Shown here one piece after another: positions 52,434 through 60,646 of a stretch of DNA of 64,000 nt (positions within the stretch are counted from its first letter, which is position 1; the number at the start of each line of letters is the position of its first letter). This DNA is from Plantibacter sp. ME-Dv--P-122b (GTDB lineage Bacteria > Actinomycetota > Actinomycetes > Actinomycetales > Microbacteriaceae). Both the position numbers and the translations under genes were made by a program. The notes below the pieces were generated by a model, which saw only the letters and a list, made by a program, of their open reading frames with translations, was not told the origin of the DNA and did not search any database. The DNA lies in NCBI RefSeq assembly GCF_030209375.1, contig NZ_JARVSC010000009.1, positions 1 through 64,000 on the forward strand, read 5' to 3'.

Positions 52434-53680
52434 GGGAGGAACCTCGCGTTCTCGGCGATCAGCCGATCGGCCAGTCCCTCGGCGAGCTCGTACTGTCCGA
52501 TGAGCGGGTGCGCGAGCATCGCCTTCACGACGCGGTCGCGACCACCGTGCAGGGCTGCTTCGAGGGCGAGCTCCTCGTACGCCGAGACATGGGCGATGAG
52601 GCCCTCCATCGATCGGTCGACCCGCCCGATGGGCAGCGGCACCGGTCCGTCGGCACCGATGCGGGACGCGGCCTCGATGACGGCGTCGTCCGGGAGGAAC
52701 GGCAGGGTGCCGTTGTTGCGGACGTTGACGACCTGGACGTCGCCGGAGTCCCGCAGCAGCGACGCGACCAGCTGGATGGCCGCAAGCGAGTAGTAGCGAC
52801 CGCCACGCTCCTGCAGCTGCTGCGGCTTGGTCGTCACGGTGTCGTCCCGATAGAGGTCGAGCAGTTCGCGCTCCACACCCATCACGACCTCCGCGCGGGC
52901 CGGTTCGACCTGCTGCTGCCGGAAGACCTCGTCGTGGGCGTAGTAGTAGTGCAGGTAGTAGGAGGGGACGGCCTGCTGGATCCGCAGGTGCTCCGGGGTG
53001 ATGCGGAAGACCCGCGCCAGGTCGTCGATCCGCTCGTCGAGCAACCGCGGCAGCTGGTCGACGCCGTCGACGAGCACCGCCGTCTCCCAACTCAGGTGGT
53101 TCAGGCCGACGTGCTGGAGCTGGATGCGCTCCGGAGCGACGTCGAGGATGCCGGCGAAGTTCCGCTCGAAGTTGATCGCGACGTTGCAGAGGCCGACGGC
53201 CCGGTGGCCGGCCTCGAGGAGGCCGCGGGTGACGATGCCGACCGGGTTGGTGAAGTCGACGATCCACGTCCGGTCACCGGCGAGCGCGCGGACCCGGTCG
53301 GCGATGTCGAGGACGACTGGCACCGTGCGGAGGGCTTTGGCGAAGCCGCCGGCCCCCGTGGTCTCCTGGCCGATGCATCCGCAGCCGTGCGGGAACGTCT
53401 CGTCGGACAGCCGGGTCGACTGCCCGCCGACGCGGAGCTGGATCAGCACGCCGGACGCTCCGTCGACCGCGCGGGCGAGATCGTCGGTCGCGGTGATGAC
53501 CGTCGCCCTGCCTGCGGCGGCGACCATCCGTCGCGCGAACGTCGAGACCACCTCGAGGCGTTCCTCGTCCGTGTCCATGAGGGCGATCTCGTCGATGGTG
53601 AACGAGTCGGACATCTGGAGCAGTCCGTCGATCAGTTCCGGTGTGTAGGTCGACCCGCCGCCGACGACCGTCAACTTCAT
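52421..53680 (-). CDS. GH4 family glycosidase (6-phospho-beta-glucosidase type)
   Basis: This 419-residue NAD+- and Mn2+-dependent glycosidase has the dinucleotide motif VVGGGSTYTPEL (residues 5-16), NPVGIVT, and metal ligands Cys165 (LCNVAINFE) and His195 (VGLNHLSW). GH4 enzymes cleave by a redox elimination mechanism; beta-acting members usually take 6-phospho-sugars. Here the gene sits with an ABC transporter, not a PTS, so the phosphate must be added by the neighbouring kinase or the substrate is unphosphorylated. The ATG overlaps the permease stop (ATGA). Confidence 0.9.
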   Translation of the reverse strand: MKLTVVGGGSTYTPELIDGLLQMSDSFTIDEIALMDTDEERLEVVSTFARRMVAAAGRATVITATDDLARAVDGASGVLIQLRVGGQSTRLSDETFPHGCGCIGQETTGAGGFAKALRTVPVVLDIADRVRALAGDRTWIVDFTNPVGIVTRGLLEAGHRAVGLCNVAINFERNFAGILDVAPERIQLQHVGLNHLSWETAVLVDGVDQLPRLLDERIDDLARVFRITPEHLRIQQAVPSYYLHYYYAHDEVFRQQQVEPARAEVVMGVERELLDLYRDDTVTTKPQQLQERGGRYYSLAAIQLVASLLRDSGDVQVVNVRNNGTLPFLPDDAVIEAASRIGADGPVPLPIGRVDRSMEGLIAHVSAYEELALEAALHGGRDRVVKAMLAHPLIGQYELAEGLADRLIAENARFLPWAK

Positions 53681-54579
53681 CCTTTGACTCCTGACAATTT
53701 GATTCCTTCGATGAATGATTTCTGGGCGAAGAAGAACAGCACGATGACCGGCACCATGACGAGGACCGTCGCCGCCATCGTGAGGTTCCACTGCACTTGA
53801 TGGGTGCTCCGGAACGCCGCGAGCCCGAGCGACAGCGTCCAGTGCTCACGGTTCTCGCCCGTGTACAGCAGCGGTCCGAAGTAGTCGTTCCACGTGCGGA
53901 GGAACATGAACAGCGCCGCCGCCGCGATGCCCGGGCGTGCCATCGGGATCACGATGCGCGTGAGCACCCCGAACTCGGACGCACCGTCGAGCCGGGCCGA
54001 GTCGATGTACGACTGCGGGATGGCGACGAGGAACTGGCGGAGCAGGAAGATGCTGAAGGCGTCCCCGAACAGGTTCGGCAGGATGAGCGGCCACAGCGTC
54101 CCGGTGAGACCGGCCTTCGCCCACATCACGTACATCGGGACGGCGATCACCTGCGGAGGCAGCATCATCGCGACGATCACGAGGTAGAAGGCCCAGGTGC
54201 GCCCGCGCCACTTGAGCTTCGCCAGACCGTAGGCGATCGGCACGCTCGAGAGCAGCATCGCCACGGTGGCCGTGATCGAGTAGAACAGGCTCTGCCCGAA
54301 GTAGCCGAGCATCGGCGCCTTCTCGAAGACGTTCGCGAAGTTCTCCCAGTGCCACTCCCGCGGCCAGAGGTCCTTCGTGAGCGCCTGCTGGTCGCTCATG
54401 AAGGCGGTGAGGAGAACGAACACGATCGGTGCGATGAAGGCGATCGCGATCGCGATGGCCACCGCGTGCAGGCCGATCCAGGCGAGGACGCTCCTGGCGA
54501 CGACGCGAGGGGGACGACTCCGGCGTGCCGGCGGCTGCTGCTGCTGCACCGCGTCCGGACGTTCGAGTACTGCGGTCAT
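53677..54579 (-). CDS. Carbohydrate ABC transporter permease (MalG type)
   Basis: This 300-residue inner-membrane permease has six predicted helices and the EAA loop EFGVLTRIVIPMARPG that contacts the ATPase. It pairs with the permease encoded just upstream. No ATPase gene is in the operon, so a shared MsiK-like ATPase encoded elsewhere is expected, as usual in actinobacteria. Confidence 0.92.
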   Translation of the reverse strand: MTAVLERPDAVQQQQPPARRSRPPRVVARSVLAWIGLHAVAIAIAIAFIAPIVFVLLTAFMSDQQALTKDLWPREWHWENFANVFEKAPMLGYFGQSLFYSITATVAMLLSSVPIAYGLAKLKWRGRTWAFYLVIVAMMLPPQVIAVPMYVMWAKAGLTGTLWPLILPNLFGDAFSIFLLRQFLVAIPQSYIDSARLDGASEFGVLTRIVIPMARPGIAAAALFMFLRTWNDYFGPLLYTGENREHWTLSLGLAAFRSTHQVQWNLTMAATVLVMVPVIVLFFFAQKSFIEGIKLSGVKG

Positions 54580-54582
54580 GGC

Positions 54583-55602
54583 TCAGTCCTCCTCTCCCAC
54601 GCCCGAGACGCGCATGCGCCGGACGAGGATGATGGTGAAAGCGGCGGAGACGATGAACAGCACGATCGCCATGGTCGAGGCGTAGCCCATGTTGTAGGAG
54701 TGGAACCCCTGCTCGTAGAGCCACATCGGGAAGGTCAGCGTGGAGTTGTCGGGGTAGCCGAGCGAGGCCGTGTTGCCGACCGCGTCGGAGGAGCCGGAGG
54801 CCACCGCACCGGCGACGACCGCCTCGGTGAAGTACTGCAGGCCGACGATGATGGAGTTGACGACGGCGAACAGCAGGACGGGCGAGATCGACGGCAGCGT
54901 GATGTGCCAGAACCGTGTCCAGGCGCCGGCTCCGTCCAGGGCGGCCGCCTCGTAGTAGTCGGCCGGCACGTCGAGGAGGGCCGCGAGGAGGATGACCATG
55001 ATCTCGCCGGACGCCCAGAGCGCCAGCACGGTCAGCGCGGGCTTCGCCAGTGCAGGGTCGTTGAACCAGAGCGGCCCGTCCACACCGAGGGCGGCGAGGA
55101 CCTGGTTCACCGGCCCGGTCCCCGGGTTGAACAGGAACACGAACGCGAGGGCGGCCGCGACCGGCGGAGCGAGCGCGGGCAGGTAGAACAGGGTGCGGAA
55201 CACCCCGGCGCCGCGCTTGATCTTCGTGAGGACCATGGCGGTCAGCAGTCCGAAGACCACTCGGCCCACCGTGATCGCGACGACCAGGTAGACGGTGTTC
55301 CGGATCGAGACCCAGATGAGCGGGTCCTGCGTGAACATGAAGACGTAGTTCCGCACACCGATGAAGACCGGTTCGTTGATCAGGTCGTAGCTCGTGAAGG
55401 AGTAGAACACCGTCGCGAGCAGCGGGTACGCGAAGAAGACGCCGAACCCGATGATCCAGGGCGACATGAAGGCGAGGACCGTCCAGCGGTTCCGGCGGGC
55501 CGCGGCACCCTTCCGGCGCTGCGCCGGCCGGCGCGGCGGGAGCGACGTCGACCCTGGTCGGGCCGCCGTCACCCCCGCCCCGTCGTGCATGGTGGACGTC
55601 AC
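54583..55602 (-). CDS. Carbohydrate ABC transporter permease (MalF type)
   Basis: This permease of about 339 residues has an N-terminal cytoplasmic extension, six helices (FMSPWIIGFGVFFAYPLL begins the first) and an EAA-type loop near AAALDGAGAWTRFWHITLP. GTG 55602 overlaps the binding-protein stop (GTGA); an ATG at 55590 is an alternative start. It forms the transport channel with the MalG-type subunit. Confidence 0.9.
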   Translation of the reverse strand: MTSTMHDGAGVTAARPGSTSLPPRRPAQRRKGAAARRNRWTVLAFMSPWIIGFGVFFAYPLLATVFYSFTSYDLINEPVFIGVRNYVFMFTQDPLIWVSIRNTVYLVVAITVGRVVFGLLTAMVLTKIKRGAGVFRTLFYLPALAPPVAAALAFVFLFNPGTGPVNQVLAALGVDGPLWFNDPALAKPALTVLALWASGEIMVILLAALLDVPADYYEAAALDGAGAWTRFWHITLPSISPVLLFAVVNSIIVGLQYFTEAVVAGAVASGSSDAVGNTASLGYPDNSTLTFPMWLYEQGFHSYNMGYASTMAIVLFIVSAAFTIILVRRMRVSGVGEED

Positions 55603-56924
55603 GGCTTCAGCGCGTCCGCGTTGGTGATCTGCTGGTCGACGTCGGCGAGGCCCTTGTCGAGGTCCGAGACACCGCCGGTCTGCCACTTCACCGCGAAGTC
55701 GCTCGCCGTCTTGAGGAAGGCTCCACCGTTGGCCGTCGGCGGCAGCGAGGAGGAGTGTTCACTCTGGAAGATCTCCAGGAAGGGGGCGAGGTTCCCCGTG
55801 AACTGGAGGTCCGGGGACTGCAGGGCGTCGAACGTCGTCGGGATGTTCTTCAACCCGTTGGCGAGTTCGACCAGCGGAGCGGTCTCGGTGGTGAGGTACT
55901 TGATGAGCTCCCACGCGGCTCCCGCGTGCTTGGCGCCCTTCGGGATGCCGATGATGTTCCCGCCGATGTCGCTCCCGCCGTAGGTGTCGGCAAGGTCGTC
56001 CGCGACCGGCAGCGGCGCGGTGCCGAAGTCGATCCCGGGGGCCTGCGACTCGACGAAGCCGGTGCGGAACTCACCGTCGAACATCATGGCGATCTGGCCG
56101 GTCTGGAAGGCGTTGTCGGCCGAGTACTTCTGACCGGCGGCGGCTGTGAACGCGGTGAGCTTGTCCTGGCCGTAGAAGTCGGTCATCTCCTGCTGCCAGG
56201 TGAAGAGGTCCGTCCAACCGGGGCTGGTCGAGAGGCTGGACTTCCCGTCCTCGTCCTGCCAGTCGGCTCCGAACTGCGGTGCCCACACGTCCAGGCGGTT
56301 GTTGTAGAACCCGATGGTGGGCACGAACCCGGCGACCTTGATCGAGCCGTCCGGGTTGAACTCGGTGAGCTTCTCCGCTGCGTCGCGGAGCTCGCTCATG
56401 GTCGTCGGCGGCTCGGTGATCCCCGCCTTCGCGAAGAGTTCCTTGTTGTAGTACAGGCCGTAGTCGTCGGCGAGGAGCGGCATGGAGCAACGGACCCCGT
56501 CGAATTCGGTGTACGACTGGACCGCCTTCGGGATCTGGTCGAGGTCCACCTTGTCGCGGTCGATGTAGCCGCCGAGGTCCTGGAACGCGCCGGAGCTGCA
56601 GTACTGTCCGAGCGCGTTGGCGTTGCTCGAGATGGCGACGTCCGGTGCGGTGCCGCCACGGATGGACTGCGAGATCTTGTCGTCGTCCTGGCTGCCCTCA
56701 CTCTTGATCGTGATGTTCGGGTGCAGCTTGTGGAAGCCGTCGAGTGCTCCGTTGATGACGTCGAGCTCGGCGTCGGCGAAGCCGCTCCAGACGGTCAGCG
56801 TGATCTTCTCGTCGTCGCCGGGAGCCGGCGACACCGATGTCGACGAACCGGCGCTGCCGGAACAGGCGCTGAGGGCGAGGATCGTCGTCGCGACGACGGC
56901 GATCGTGGGCAGGACTCTTTTCAT
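55599..56924 (-). CDS. Sugar ABC transporter substrate-binding lipoprotein
   Basis: This 441-residue family 1 solute-binding protein has a lipoprotein signal with the lipidated Cys in LALSACSG (residue 21). LTVWSGFADAELDVI marks the typical first strand, and DDYGLYYNKELFAKAG and AAWELIKYLTTE are common in sugar-binding proteins. It captures an oligosaccharide outside the membrane. As first gene of the operon, its upstream gap (56925-57020) should carry the promoter, but I see no clear operator there. Confidence 0.93.
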   Translation of the reverse strand: MKRVLPTIAVVATTILALSACSGSAGSSTSVSPAPGDDEKITLTVWSGFADAELDVINGALDGFHKLHPNITIKSEGSQDDDKISQSIRGGTAPDVAISSNANALGQYCSSGAFQDLGGYIDRDKVDLDQIPKAVQSYTEFDGVRCSMPLLADDYGLYYNKELFAKAGITEPPTTMSELRDAAEKLTEFNPDGSIKVAGFVPTIGFYNNRLDVWAPQFGADWQDEDGKSSLSTSPGWTDLFTWQQEMTDFYGQDKLTAFTAAAGQKYSADNAFQTGQIAMMFDGEFRTGFVESQAPGIDFGTAPLPVADDLADTYGGSDIGGNIIGIPKGAKHAGAAWELIKYLTTETAPLVELANGLKNIPTTFDALQSPDLQFTGNLAPFLEIFQSEHSSSLPPTANGGAFLKTASDFAVKWQTGGVSDLDKGLADVDQQITNADALKP

Positions 56925-57020
56925 GGGTGGCTCCTGGGGGTGAGGTGGCGCAGTTCAGAGAGAGTGGTGCGGGTGGAGACAGGTGAAGCGGGTGGAACGG
57001 TCGGTGGTCGCTCGGTGCGC

Positions 57021-58196
57021 TCAGGAGAGGTCGAGCGTCGAACCCGAGGCGAAGAATCGCTCGCGGGCGTGCCCGAGCGCGGCTTGGACGGCGCCGGCGC
57101 GGACGGAACTGGCGTCGTCCCGGCCGGGGACGATCGAGACGGGTGGCTCGACGAGTTCGCGGAGCTCCTCCTTGACGAGCCGGCAGAGGTCGTCACCGCC
57201 CGCGACGCAGATGTCGCCGTCAAGCACGATCAACTCCGGGTCGAGGAGGCTCACCACGGCGGCGAGGCCTGCGGACAGGCGGCGGGCGACGTCACGGGGG
57301 AAGCCGTCGGGGTCGGCCGCGAAGCCGAGACCGAGCGCTTCCACCGTCCCGTCCGCTTCGATGCCGTGGGCGCGCGCGAGGTCGAGGAGCGCGGTGTCGG
57401 TCATGAGGTCGCCGAAGCGGTTGCCGACCGGTGTCGTGGCGGCGAGTGCCAGGTCGGGGACCAGCGTGAAGCCGATCTCGCCAGCGCCGAGGGTCGCACC
57501 GCGGATCAGTTCGCCCCCGACGACGACCGAGGATCCGACGCCGCGTTCGGCGACCCAGAGCAGGAGGAAGTCCTTCGTGTTCTGCGCGGCTCCCCTGGCC
57601 ATCTCGTTGAGGGCCACGAGGTTCACGTCGTTCTCGATGGTCACCGGCACGTCGATCCGGCCCTCGAGCATGTGCAGGAGGTCGACGCCCTTCCAGAGCG
57701 GCACCTCGGACGCGTAGCGCAGCTGGCCGGTGAGCTGGTCGACCGCACCCGGGATCCCGATGGAGATGTGTGACAGCGCGGAGGGTTCCACACCGATCTG
57801 CGAGCAGGCGGCCTCCAGCGCCTCGAACAGCGCGGCACCCGGCTCGGAGGTCTCAGGTGTGGTGGCGAGGAAGTGCTCTGCGACCACCGAACCGTCGAGG
57901 GCGGCGATCGCGACGTCGATCCCGTTGCGGCTCACGTCGATGCCGGCGGCGTGACCGGCGTCCGCCTTGAGGCGCCAGAGCTGCGCCCGCGGCCCGGGGC
58001 CCTCAGCCCGGAGCCCGCCACGCTCGACGAGGCCAGCGCGTTCCAGGCGCGTGAGGAGCTGCGATGTGGCCGGCTTGGAGAGGCCGACGAGTGCCTCGAG
58101 CTGCGCCCGGGACACCTCCCGCTCCCGCACGAGGACGTCGAGCGCGGCTCGGTCGTTGAGCACGCGGAGCACGCTCGGACTGCCTGATGCTGCCAT
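57021..58196 (-). CDS. ROK-family transcriptional regulator
   Basis: This 391-residue protein has an N-terminal winged helix (about 10-75: SRAQLEALVGLSKPATSQLLTRL) and a ROK sugar-kinase-fold domain. The domain shows GIDVSRNGIDVAIAALDG and GIPGAVDQLTG. The usual ROK zinc motif (CGxxGCxE) is absent, with LGAGEIGFTL followed directly by other sequence, and no cysteines are there. It probably controls the ABC/GH4 operon, which starts 96 bp downstream. ATG 58196 follows GAAGGAG. Confidence 0.9.
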   Translation of the reverse strand: MAASGSPSVLRVLNDRAALDVLVREREVSRAQLEALVGLSKPATSQLLTRLERAGLVERGGLRAEGPGPRAQLWRLKADAGHAAGIDVSRNGIDVAIAALDGSVVAEHFLATTPETSEPGAALFEALEAACSQIGVEPSALSHISIGIPGAVDQLTGQLRYASEVPLWKGVDLLHMLEGRIDVPVTIENDVNLVALNEMARGAAQNTKDFLLLWVAERGVGSSVVVGGELIRGATLGAGEIGFTLVPDLALAATTPVGNRFGDLMTDTALLDLARAHGIEADGTVEALGLGFAADPDGFPRDVARRLSAGLAAVVSLLDPELIVLDGDICVAGGDDLCRLVKEELRELVEPPVSIVPGRDDASSVRAGAVQAALGHARERFFASGSTLDLS

Positions 58197-58214
58197 GACC
58201 ACTCCTTCGTCGAT

Positions 58215-58243
58215 CAATCGACTAGGAAGTTACCTATCGATTG
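58215..58243 (-). promoter_or_regulatory. Candidate ROK operator
   Basis: CAATCGA and TCGATTG form a perfect 7-bp inverted repeat around an AT-rich 15-bp centre that contains TAGG/CCTA, a NagC/ROK-like arrangement. It lies 19 bp upstream of the ROK gene, so autoregulation is likely. Confidence 0.55.
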
Positions 58244-58383
58244 CGACGACGATACGACAGGTGTTCCGAGTCCGTCAAGAGCGGATCCCCGAGAGCGCGC
58301 CCGGCTCGACGCCCTGGGCTTCGTCGATCGCCGCCCGGAGCGCTGCGAGCATGGTGGTTCGCGGCCGTGCCACCATGGAGACC

Positions 58384-58965
58384 ATGAGCAGTGGCCCCCT
58401 TGTGCTTCCGAACCTCACCGGCGACCGCGTCACGCTCAGGGCGTGGCGAACCACGGATGTCGGAGTCGTCCAGGAGGCCTCCCAGGACCGGTTCATCACC
58501 GCACTGACCACCGTGCCGCAAACGTCCGGAGAGTCGGAGGCGCTCGCGTTCATCGAGCGTCAGCATGAACGACTGCGCTCACGTGAGGCGTACGTCTTCG
58601 CGATCGCCGATACGGAGGACCGGGCAGTCGGCCATATCGGGCTCTTCCACGCTGGCGAACGTTGGGCGCGAGCCAGCGTCGGGTATTGGATCGGCCCGTC
58701 GCAGCGGCGGCGCGGTTACGCGGCGGACGCGCTCGCGACACTCACGGCCTGGGCCCGCCGGCTCGACGATCTGGACCGGGTGGAGCTGTATGTGGAGCCC
58801 TGGAACGAGGGATCATGGCGCGCCGCGGAACGAGCCGGTTACGTCCGCGAAGGCCTTCTTCGCGCGTGGGAACGGGTGGACGGTTCCCCGCAAGACATGT
58901 ACATGTACGCGCAGGTGACCGAGCGTGTTCAGCACGCTGAGCAGGAGGGGCGGGCGGCGCCATAA
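58384..58965 (+). CDS. GNAT acetyltransferase (RimJ/RimL-like)
   Basis: This 193-residue GNAT fold protein has LTGDRVTLRAWRTTD at the start, the acetyl-CoA loop QRRRGYAADAL (near residue 104) and VEPWNEGSWRAAERAGYVREG at the end. Closest in type are ribosomal-protein N-acetyltransferases and aminoglycoside-like GNATs. An ATG nine bases upstream (58375) is an alternative start. A strong terminator hairpin follows at 59004. Confidence 0.88.
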   Translation: MSSGPLVLPNLTGDRVTLRAWRTTDVGVVQEASQDRFITALTTVPQTSGESEALAFIERQHERLRSREAYVFAIADTEDRAVGHIGLFHAGERWARASVGYWIGPSQRRRGYAADALATLTAWARRLDDLDRVELYVEPWNEGSWRAAERAGYVREGLLRAWERVDGSPQDMYMYAQVTERVQHAEQEGRAAP

Positions 58966-59003
58966 CCGCTTCGGCACCCGACGTCACAGATGCTCCGTAC
59001 ACC

Positions 59004-59040
59004 GCGAGCGGGCCCCGGGAAGCTCCCGGGGCCCGCTCGC
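59004..59040. terminator. Strong 17-bp terminator hairpin
   Basis: GCGAGCGGGCCCCGGGA (59004-59020) and TCCCGGGGCCCGCTCGC (59024-59040) form a perfect 17-bp stem with a 3-base loop. It sits between the acetyltransferase end and the convergent gene remnant at 59055, so it can act in both directions; there is no U-tract. Confidence 0.8.
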
Positions 59041-59054
59041 GGTACTGCGGTCGA

Positions 59055-59160
59055 CTACGCCACGCAGGACTTCAGTCCGTAGACGGAAGCAGCCAGGCCG
59101 ACGTAGGCGATGACGCCGGTGTCGGAGGTCTGGACGATGCCGTAGGCGAGGAGCGCCCAT
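59055..59160 (-). pseudogene. C-terminal remnant of a small membrane protein
   Basis: The minus-strand frame encodes about 34 residues, hydrophobic and alternating in glycine (GVIAYVGLAASVYGLK), ending at the stop at 59055. The frame has no start codon and runs directly into repeat copy E at 59161, where coding character ends. It looks like the C-terminus of a gene whose upstream part was lost at the repeat junction. I cannot name the family. Confidence 0.45.
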
Positions 59161-59218
59161 CGAGAGTGTGCATTCCGCTCGCCGATCCGTGATGAGTGAA
59201 CCGAATGCGCACTCTCGG
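59161..59218 (+). repeat. Dispersed palindromic repeat, copy E
   Basis: Left arm CGAGAGTGTGCATTC and right arm GAATGCGCACTCTCG pair with only one G-T type mismatch around a 28-base middle. It directly abuts the gene remnant on its left and lies 31 bp before the membrane-protein gene at 59250 on its right. Confidence 0.85.
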
Positions 59219-59249
59219 CATGGGGCAGCGACATGGTTACGCTGGCGAG

Positions 59250-60119
59250 ATGACCGATCGCGTCCTGCGGAACAGTGACCCGGGTGATCCTGAAGCGGCC
59301 GTGCACGCCGAGCTGACGACCCGGCTGTCCGAGCTGCGACGTCAGCCGCGCCTCGATGCCGTGGTCGAGGCCTCCCGCGCGGCGGTCCTCGTGTCCGTGC
59401 CGAGGCTCCGCAGCGTCCACGCGCGTCTCACTCGGAACAGCACCGGAGACGGACGTGGAGCGTCTCGCGCACGCTGGGGCGCTCGCGACACGGCGACGGT
59501 GGCAGCGCTCCTGCTCGGACTCCTTGCGGCGGGCCTCGTCCTGCCGTCTCCCCGCAACGGCCGGCCAGCGCTCGGTGTCGACGAAGCGGCGGCGTGGGTG
59601 GGGCTGTCGGCGATCGCCTCTGCGTCGATCTTCTGGCTCCTCGAACGAGGGAGACTCACGTCGTTCCTGCTCGGTGCGCACACGCGCGGCGCGGCGCGAC
59701 TGTACGTGGTGTTGGGTGTCGTGTGGACGCTGGTCTTCGCGTACATGGTGGGGAACTGGGATGAGGTCGACCGCTTCGAACCCGCCCGAGCGACCCTGGG
59801 GCTCGTGCTCCTCGGCATTGCGGTGGCCGGTATCACTGCACTCGCGGTTGTCGCGCGGCGTCGGGATCGCGTCGCCCTCGCGGATCCGGTCACCGCGGCG
59901 AAGGACGAGTGGGGCCACAGCGAAGCGGACGCTGATCCACTCCGGCAGTGGTGGGCTGCGCTCCCCAGCAAGCTCACGCCGGCCGAGCGACTCGCGGCGG
60001 ATCGTTCCTATGGTGCGACGATCGACGTCTTGGAACGGGAAGGGGTCCTCCGGGCACGGGATGCACGGCGTCTTCGGCGCAAGAATGCCGCCGCGGTCTG
60101 GCGGGGTGATGCAGGATGA
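59250..60119 (+). CDS. Hypothetical membrane protein
   Basis: This 289-residue protein has a charged cytoplasmic-type N-terminus (about 1-75), four hydrophobic segments (about 80-100, 114-130, 150-168, 183-203) and a basic C-terminal domain ending ARDARRLRRKNAAAVWR. The family is not recognised. The ribosome binding site is weak, and its upstream gap is occupied by repeat copy E. Codon usage matches the neighbours. Confidence 0.65.
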   Translation: MTDRVLRNSDPGDPEAAVHAELTTRLSELRRQPRLDAVVEASRAAVLVSVPRLRSVHARLTRNSTGDGRGASRARWGARDTATVAALLLGLLAAGLVLPSPRNGRPALGVDEAAAWVGLSAIASASIFWLLERGRLTSFLLGAHTRGAARLYVVLGVVWTLVFAYMVGNWDEVDRFEPARATLGLVLLGIAVAGITALAVVARRRDRVALADPVTAAKDEWGHSEADADPLRQWWAALPSKLTPAERLAADRSYGATIDVLEREGVLRARDARRLRRKNAAAVWRGDAG

Positions 60120-60646
60120 CCGGGCTGAACCACGTCTCCGGCGCGGACAGCGTAATTCGGGGGCTGCGCATCGCCCGGCGATGAACGGTTCGATTCGCGC
60201 AGGCGGGGTAGACCGGCGCCGTTGCACGTCCAGGCCCGATGCCGCTCGGCCGCGCCGGCGCGAGCCGCCCATGAAGGATGACCCGTCTGCAGTCCGACCT
60301 GACAGCGCAGACCGGACGAGTGGACATGCCGTGGCCGAATCCGTTCAGACGGGAGACGACCAGCGCCAGCCCGAGGACCAGGAAAAGGATCCGCGCCCAG
60401 AGATCCTTCGGCGTCCGTTGTCTACCCATCCTCGGGGCCCTCCATGTCGGCCGTGCGGGCGGCCACCGCCGTGGTCGCCGTCCAGTGTGACGGGTGCGAC
60501 CGCGAACGGGTCCGGCGGCCGCGGGCCAATGACCGCTTCCAGGATGGACAGCAGCGTCCACGCTGCCGCCTGACGGTCAAGCCAGCCGTCCGAGACGGAC
60601 GCGCCGCCGCTGACTTTGGTCCAGGTGGAGGGACCGACCTGCCGAG
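60120..60646. other. Gene-poor stretch with decayed minus-strand frames
   Basis: No complete gene is supported. On the minus strand two partial coding-like pieces are visible. One includes SDGWLDRQAAAWTLLSILE (about 60500-60600). The other begins at an ATG at 60429 (MGRQRTPKDLWARILFLVLG) with one hydrophobic helix, then loses coding character near 60300. A frame change near 60480 would join the first piece to a short tail ending just at that ATG, so this may be a broken two-gene unit. Confidence 0.35.
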
